Shown piece by piece: positions 59,261-64,000 of a stretch of 64,000 bases of DNA. Numbering within the stretch: position 1 is the stretch's first letter; each line of letters starts with the position of its first letter. A model generated the notes under the pieces. It was not told the DNA's origin. It did no database searches and worked only from the letters and a program-made list of their open reading frames with translations. The position numbers and the translations under genes were made by a program. Origin of the DNA: Maribellus sp. YY47 (GTDB lineage Bacteria; Bacteroidota; Bacteroidia; Bacteroidales; Prolixibacteraceae); the NCBI RefSeq assembly GCF_023111095.1, contig NZ_JALGYW010000014.1, forward strand, positions 62,001 to 126,000, read 5' to 3'.

Positions 59261-60736
59261 CTATTTCAGGTTTACATTAAACAGTTTCCGGTTTCCGGCT
59301 AATTCGCCTAACGATGCCGGACCATTGATACAACCTCCTTCGCAACACATCACTTCAATAAAATTGGCAGGCGCTTTACCTTTGGCGTAGGCTTTTAGCA
59401 TGCCCAGCGCTTTTTTGTCGATGCCGTTAATCGCCAGTTCATTGATTTGGATGTCGGGACGTTCTGCTTTTACCGCTGCAGCTACACCTCCCGATAATGC
59501 AAAACCGCGATCGAGCGTTTTGGAGTTGGTTCTGTTTTCGTTGTCTGCCAGCTTGCCGAGGTCAATATCCAGCGCCACAATCATTGCGTTGAGTTCTTCA
59601 AACGACATCACGAAATCTACTTTTTCGTTTTTCCGGGCTTCTTTGCGTTTACCAATACAGGGGCCGATAAACACGGTTTTTGTTCCCGGGTATTCGCTTC
59701 GGGCAATATCTGCCGCATACATCATGGGCGAAGGAGTGTCGGAAACAAAAGGACGAAGTCCCGGCACGTGCTTGTCAACGGCTTCCACATAGCTTGGGCA
59801 ACAACTGGTGGTCATAAACGACTGGCCGCTTTCCATGCGTTCTTCAAATTCTGCCGATTCGTGAATAACGGTTTGCCTTGCCCCATCGGCAACTTCCACC
59901 ACTTCGTTAAAGCCAATTTCCTTTAGCAGGCTTTCAATCTGCCCGGTAGTCAGGTTAAACTGTCCGTGTATCGACGGTGCAAACATCGCTGTAATGTGTT
60001 CTTCGTTGCGGATGGCCATCATCACGTCGATGATCTGACTAACTTCAAAAATACTTCCAAACGGACAAGCTACAAGACATTTTCCGCAGTAGATGCACTT
60101 TTCATCGTCGATCCGTTCAACGCCAAATTCGTCTTTCGAAATGGCGCCCACAGGGCAAGCAGCTTCACAGGGAATCGGAACATGAATAATGGCGTGGTAC
60201 TGGCACTGATTTTTGCAAATTCCGCAGTTGATACAGCTTGACGGGTCAATTTTTGCCTGACCGTTTTGCATGCTCACTGCGCCTTTGGGGCAATTCATAA
60301 TACAAGGGCGGGCAACACAACCGCGGCATAAATTACTTACCACATACTGTGCTTTTACACAACTGGTGCAGGCCTCGTCAACCACTGTCAGGATTTCGTT
60401 TTTTAGCGACTGGCGTTCTTTGGCCTGTTCAGCATAATAACGCAAGGGAACAAGCTCGTCTTTCTCGTCGTCGACTGTAAATCCGAGTAGCGGAAACATT
60501 TTGTATTTGATAACCGCTCTTTCCTTGTGGATACAACAACGGTGTTGTGCAGGTTTTTTCTTCGGGGCCATTTTAATCGGAATACGGTCGATTTCGTCTT
60601 CCAGCCGGCCATCGGCAAAAAGTTGTACAATCTGACGTAATAATTCTCTGCGAATGATGTGTGTGTTGCTTGTATAACCCATTTCCCTGCTTTGATTTTG
60701 AAGTCGCAAAAGTAGCATTTTTAGTGCTTCTTCCAT
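59261..60736 (-). CDS. [FeFe] hydrogenase, group B-like monomeric type
   Basis: A 491-residue iron-sulfur protein. After ~120 residues come a CTSCVKAQ...LCRGC cluster region and at least two ferredoxin-type 4Fe-4S motifs (SSCINCGICKNQC at 167-178, EKCIYCGKCLVACP at 212-225). The H-cluster motifs follow: TSCCP with Cys312, IGPC with Cys360, and EVMCCEGGC with Cys465 and Cys469. These are the short group B forms, not the group A bifurcating type. Function may be H2 sensing, uptake or evolution with ferredoxin; group B enzymes are poorly studied. The maturases (HydE, F, G) are not in the window. No signal peptide. Confidence 0.87.
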   Translation of the reverse strand: MEEALKMLLLRLQNQSREMGYTSNTHIIRRELLRQIVQLFADGRLEDEIDRIPIKMAPKKKPAQHRCCIHKERAVIKYKMFPLLGFTVDDEKDELVPLRYYAEQAKERQSLKNEILTVVDEACTSCVKAQYVVSNLCRGCVARPCIMNCPKGAVSMQNGQAKIDPSSCINCGICKNQCQYHAIIHVPIPCEAACPVGAISKDEFGVERIDDEKCIYCGKCLVACPFGSIFEVSQIIDVMMAIRNEEHITAMFAPSIHGQFNLTTGQIESLLKEIGFNEVVEVADGARQTVIHESAEFEERMESGQSFMTTSCCPSYVEAVDKHVPGLRPFVSDTPSPMMYAADIARSEYPGTKTVFIGPCIGKRKEARKNEKVDFVMSFEELNAMIVALDIDLGKLADNENRTNSKTLDRGFALSGGVAAAVKAERPDIQINELAINGIDKKALGMLKAYAKGKAPANFIEVMCCEGGCINGPASLGELAGNRKLFNVNLK

Positions 60737-60841
60737 ATGAATACGACATTTGAGGGCACTAGTTAAGAATCGGTTAACGAAGTGTATTTTTATGTCTTAA
60801 AAAAAGCGCATATAAGACTTAAAAGACTGTTTTTCTATTGT

Positions 60842-61606
60842 TTAAAAATGTTGAACCAAAGCTGATCTCCACCAGGCAAAATGAGTGGATTCCAGTTCTT
60901 CCTGACCGGGGAACGGATAGAACAGATAATGATCCCGTTCGCCGATAAAAAAGCCATCCTCAATGGTTCGGTAGGGGAGTTCGCTGTGTCGTTCCCGGAG
61001 AACGGTTTTGGTCAGTCGCTGCGAAGTTTCATTCAGTTTTATCAAGCACTCGCGCAGGTGTGCGGGATTTCTGTAAGGCAGGTTCTGGATGGGCAATGTC
61101 GGATCGTTCGCCAGCTGGTTCAATTGAAGCTCGACAAAGAAAAGTTTGGGAACAGCCACCGGCCTGGAACCGTCGGTTAAGTACTGAATAAACTCGGGAG
61201 GATTAAGCTTGCTTGCTACCATGGTTGAAAACGGATTGTACTGCTGATACAGGTGAATGTCTTTTTTGCTTTTTGCTACATAGTCGGTAGCCTGTATTTC
61301 CAGTACTTTCCCATCATCGGTGGCCAGGTACAGGTTTTTCAAGGCTTCAAGCGGAATGGCTTCAAAAACACGGTAAATCGATAAATAAACCGATCGTTTG
61401 GGTTCACCGTTTTCATAGGGTACAAGTTTTTCCTTTACATAATCCAAAGGGAGGTTTACTTTAGCGGGATCAATTTCAAAATACACCGACTGCGCCCGAA
61501 GATTTTTCTTTGTCCCGACTGCCAAATAGTTTCCAAATTCGACAGGCCCCAGATGAGAGGCAATGAGCGATTCGGGAGTAGCAACCAGGTAGTAATGACT
61601 TTTCAT
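60842..61606 (-). CDS. Unrecognised protein, upstream of the hydrogenase
   Basis: A 254-residue soluble protein without signal peptide or membrane helix. I recognise no family. Visible features: several (Y/F)-rich beta-like segments (KSHYYLVATPESLIAS, RSVYLSIYRVFEAIPLEALKNLYLA), a central DVYL-free helix region and an end FAWWRSALVQHF. It lies 105 bases before the hydrogenase on the same strand and 190 bases after nqrF, separated from nqrF by a terminator. It may be co-transcribed with the hydrogenase. A conserved hypothetical is the best call. Confidence 0.6.
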   Translation of the reverse strand: MKSHYYLVATPESLIASHLGPVEFGNYLAVGTKKNLRAQSVYFEIDPAKVNLPLDYVKEKLVPYENGEPKRSVYLSIYRVFEAIPLEALKNLYLATDDGKVLEIQATDYVAKSKKDIHLYQQYNPFSTMVASKLNPPEFIQYLTDGSRPVAVPKLFFVELQLNQLANDPTLPIQNLPYRNPAHLRECLIKLNETSQRLTKTVLRERHSELPYRTIEDGFFIGERDHYLFYPFPGQEELESTHFAWWRSALVQHF

Positions 61607-61742
61607 GGCTATGAATTTTAGTTAGTTGATACTGTAGTCTCATTTGAACCTCTGAAACAAGATGTACAAATGCAACTGTGTTTACGAAAATGGGGTGGGC
61701 GGGGTTAGAGAAATGTTGCGGCATGTAATTTCAAACCAAAGA

Positions 61743-61774
61743 AAAAGCCACTTCCGGGTAAAGAAGTGGCTTTT
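61743..61774 (-). terminator. Strong bidirectional-looking terminator ending the nqr operon
   Basis: A perfect 12-bp stem AAAAGCCACTTC/GAAGTGGCTTTT with an 8-base loop; on the minus strand T residues follow the stem, 25 bases beyond the nqrF stop. Confidence 0.85.
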
Positions 61775-61798
61775 ATATCTTGAAATACTTTTTCTGAA

Positions 61799-63067
61799 TT
61801 AGCTTCCGAAATCGTCAAATAAAACGTTTTCAGTCGGAACCCCCAGATCGTAAAGCATTTTCTGCACAGCGTCGTTCATCATTGGCGGACCACACATGTA
61901 GAAATCGATTTCTTCTGGTTCTTCATGCTGTCTCAGGTAATTGTCGTAAATCACCTGGTGAACAAATCCTGTTTTGTAAGTAATTCCTAATTCATCGGCT
62001 GCCGGATCGGGACGGTCAAGCGCCAGGTGGAACTCAAAATTCGGGAAATTCTTCTCTATTTCACGGAACTGATCGTAGTAAAATACTTCTTTCCACGAAC
62101 GTGCACCGTACCAGAAAGTAACTTTCTTTTTGCTTTCCTTTACGGTATGAAACAGGTGGAACAAATGTGAACGCATTGGAGCCATACCGGCACCACCGCC
62201 TACAAACATCATTTCGCTGTCGTTGTCTTTCAGGAAGAATTCCCCGTAAGGACCCGAAACAGTTACTTTGTCGCCCGGTTTCAGATTGAAAATGTATGAG
62301 GAACAAACTCCAGGATTAACTTTCTTAAAGCCATTGCTGACACGGTCGAAAGGTGGAGTGGCAATACGAATGTTCAACATTACGATGTTGCCTTCGGCAG
62401 GGTGGTTGGCCATTGAGTAAGCACGGAAAGTTGGTTCCGGGTTTTTCATTTTCAGGTCAAACATGCCGAATTTTTCCCATTCATCACGGAATCTTTCTTC
62501 GATGTCCATATCCTTGAAGTCAACATCCACTTTCGGAACGTCGATCTGGATGTATCCACCCGATTTGAAATCCAGTGTTTCGCCTTCAGGAAGTTTAACC
62601 ACGAATTCTTTGATGAAAGTAGCCACGTTCTTGTTCGAAACCACTGTGCACTCCCATTTTTTAACACCAAGAATTTCCTGGTGCATATGGATCTTCATGT
62701 CTTCCTTCACTTTTACCTGGCAACCAAGTCTCCAGTGGTCGTTTTGTTCTTTACGCGTAAAGAAACCGGTTTCGGTTGGAAGAATTGAACCACCGCCTTC
62801 AATTACCTGACAACGGCACATTCCGCATGTACCCCCTCCGCCACAAGCAGAAGGAAGAAGCACTTTATTGTTTCCAAGCGTACTTAAAAGTGTAGCTCCC
62901 GGTTCAGCTTCCAGTGCCAGATATCCGTCGTTAATATCGATTTTTACAGTTCCCGAGGGAGTCAGTTTTTTCTTGACATATAGCAAGATGGCAACCAGAA
63001 GTATAATAACAGTGAGGAAAACCACTACACTGGTAAGAACTACGGTTGTTGTTGATAGTACTATCAT
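61799..63067 (-). CDS. nqrF: Na+-translocating NADH:quinone reductase subunit F
   Basis: A 422-residue subunit with one N-terminal membrane helix (LTSVVVFLTVIILLVAILLYV), a plant-type [2Fe-2S] domain (Cys75, Cys81, Cys84, Cys116) and a ferredoxin-reductase-like FAD/NADH module (FRAYSMANHP for FAD, VGGGAGMAPMRS for NADH and the end YMCGPPMMNDAV). NqrF takes electrons from NADH and passes them via 2Fe-2S to the membrane part, which pumps Na+. It starts 21 bases after nqrE on the same strand and is the last gene of the operon. Confidence 0.96.
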   Translation of the reverse strand: MIVLSTTTVVLTSVVVFLTVIILLVAILLYVKKKLTPSGTVKIDINDGYLALEAEPGATLLSTLGNNKVLLPSACGGGGTCGMCRCQVIEGGGSILPTETGFFTRKEQNDHWRLGCQVKVKEDMKIHMHQEILGVKKWECTVVSNKNVATFIKEFVVKLPEGETLDFKSGGYIQIDVPKVDVDFKDMDIEERFRDEWEKFGMFDLKMKNPEPTFRAYSMANHPAEGNIVMLNIRIATPPFDRVSNGFKKVNPGVCSSYIFNLKPGDKVTVSGPYGEFFLKDNDSEMMFVGGGAGMAPMRSHLFHLFHTVKESKKKVTFWYGARSWKEVFYYDQFREIEKNFPNFEFHLALDRPDPAADELGITYKTGFVHQVIYDNYLRQHEEPEEIDFYMCGPPMMNDAVQKMLYDLGVPTENVLFDDFGS

Positions 63068-63088
63068 TGTTCGTTGATTTATTCTGTT

Positions 63089-63706
63089 CTACAATTTAAT
63101 ACCCATGAATCCCATGAATGCCATCCCCATCAAACCGGTAACAATGAAGGTGATTCCCAGTCCGCGCAACGGAGCAGGTACGTTTGAGTATTCGATTTTT
63201 TCACGGATAGCTGCAATTCCAATAATAGCGAGGAACCAGCCCACTCCCGATCCTAAACCGTATACCGAAGCTTCACCAATGTTCACGAATTCTTTTTGCT
63301 GCATGAATAATGAACCTCCAAGGATCGCACAGTTTACCGCGATCAACGGAAGGAAAATACCCAATTGGTTGTACAGCGCGGGAGCAAATTTTTCAACTAT
63401 CATTTCCACCAGTTGAACCATTGCCGCGATAACAGCGATAAACATGATAAATGAAAGGAAGCTAAGGTCAACATCAGCAAATGCGGGACTTAGCCAGGTT
63501 AAAGCGCCTTCTTTTAAAACTTTAGTTTCAAGCAGGTAGTTCACCGGAAGAGTGATACCCAGAACGAAAATTACTGCGATTCCAAGACCGGCAGCTGTAC
63601 TTACTTTTTTCGATACAGCCAGGTAAGAACACATGCCCAGAAAGTAGGCAAATACCATGTTCTCGATAAAAATCGACTTGATAAATAGATTTATATAATG
63701 TTCCAT
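63089..63706 (-). CDS. nqrE: Na+-translocating NADH:quinone reductase subunit E
   Basis: A 205-residue membrane subunit with six helices. Family marks: [28 protein letters not shown] at the start and [17 protein letters not shown] in the middle. The conserved Cys in GMCSY and NCAILG belong to the Fe site shared with NqrD. Between nqrD and nqrF, the usual order. Confidence 0.95.
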   Translation of the reverse strand: MEHYINLFIKSIFIENMVFAYFLGMCSYLAVSKKVSTAAGLGIAVIFVLGITLPVNYLLETKVLKEGALTWLSPAFADVDLSFLSFIMFIAVIAAMVQLVEMIVEKFAPALYNQLGIFLPLIAVNCAILGGSLFMQQKEFVNIGEASVYGLGSGVGWFLAIIGIAAIREKIEYSNVPAPLRGLGITFIVTGLMGMAFMGFMGIKL

Positions 63707-63727
63707 AATACTCCTTTTTTGGCCTTG

Positions 63728-64000
63728 TTAATTCTCAATTAATTTGCGGTTTTTGCTACGCTGAACCCAAATGATAACTCCTACGGTGATCAAAGCCATC
63801 GGAGGGAGAATCATCATACCGTTGTTGGCATAGGACCCACCATTGGTAATGTACAAGCTTTCGGGAATGACACGGAATCCGAAAACAGTTCCCGATCCAA
63901 GTAATTCGCGGAAGAAAGCTACGATGATTAGAATAGCAGCATAACCTGCTCCGTTACCAATACCATCGAGGAATGATTGCCACGGGCGGTTACCCAAGGC
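63728..64000 (-). CDS. nqrD: Na+-translocating NADH:quinone reductase subunit D (partial)
   Basis: The C-terminal 90 codons are inside the window; the frame is open through the right edge, so the start lies outside. Family segments: GNRPWQSFLDGIGNGAGYAAIL, FFRELLGSGTVFGFRV and the final MMILPPMALITVGVIIWVQRSKN. NqrD and NqrE form the membrane pair with the internal iron centre. The remaining subunits A, B and C should lie beyond the edge. Confidence 0.94.
   Translation of the reverse strand, partial: ALGNRPWQSFLDGIGNGAGYAAILIIVAFFRELLGSGTVFGFRVIPESLYITNGGSYANNGMMILPPMALITVGVIIWVQRSKNRKLIEN

Noticed and set aside
1-64000. Prophage, CRISPR, tRNA/rRNA, insertion sequence
   Set aside because: No integrase, terminase, capsid, transposase, direct-repeat array or cloverleaf-like sequence was found; the contractile genes are those of an eCIS, not a phage.

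Overview
The window is a 64 kb stretch of a Bacteroidota chromosome, most likely from the Marinilabiliales/Prolixibacteraceae side of the class Bacteroidia. The evidence is the core block bamD-omega-coaBC-porD-recN (PorD belongs to the type IX secretion machinery found only in this phylum), many Bacteroidota-only families (DUF6340, DUF3570, DUF4266), TAnnTTTG promoter elements, weak Shine-Dalgarno signals, and a Na+-pumping NQR complex with a group B-type [FeFe] hydrogenase. The genus is not proven. I see no rRNA, tRNA, CRISPR array, transposase or phage integrase.

Region 1 (1-23.9 kb, plus strand) is one tight, probably single-operon locus for an extracellular contractile injection system (eCIS; relatives are Afp, PVC, MAC and AlgoCIS). 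In order: end of the sheath, two tube proteins, a DUF5908 (Afp6-like) small protein, a LysM tube-cap protein, a VgrG-like spike, a PAAR tip, gp25, two giant baseplate proteins, a 1407-residue PKD protein where tail fibres usually sit, the tape-measure protein, two DUF4157 cargo candidates, a TPR protein and the AAA+ ATPase. The cargo candidates are the most novel part: one joins DUF4157 to a peptidoglycan-binding fold and a conserved C-terminal module; the other joins DUF4157 to an HNH-nuclease-like motif followed by a long beta-repeat tail.

Region 2 (24-28 kb) holds a CE15-like esterase, a DUF1080 lipoprotein and a PLP-dependent alpha-oxoamine synthase probably used for sphingo- or sulfonolipids. 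Region 3 (28-34 kb) is the housekeeping block bamD, RNA polymerase omega, coaBC, porD, recN and a CvfB-like RNA-binding protein. Region 4 (34-46 kb) has three tandem DUF6340 lipoproteins behind a VWA-type membrane protein, an M28 peptidase, a YdcF protein, a sugar-kinase/RapZ fusion coupled to a tiny zinc-ribbon-like gene, YebC and an unusual class I isoprenoid-synthase-like protein.

Region 5 (46-64 kb) contains a glutathione peroxidase, an ArsR-thioredoxin-permease-thioredoxin operon whose promoters carry two copies of one inverted repeat, an ApbE/DUF4266/DUF3570/thioredoxin cluster, MscS, a cation-chloride-cotransporter-like permease, a small nuclease, an SLC13 symporter, a GH109-like oxidoreductase-fold protein, an [FeFe] hydrogenase, one unrecognised gene, and the end of the nqr operon (nqrD, nqrE, nqrF on the minus strand), which ends at a strong terminator and runs off the window.
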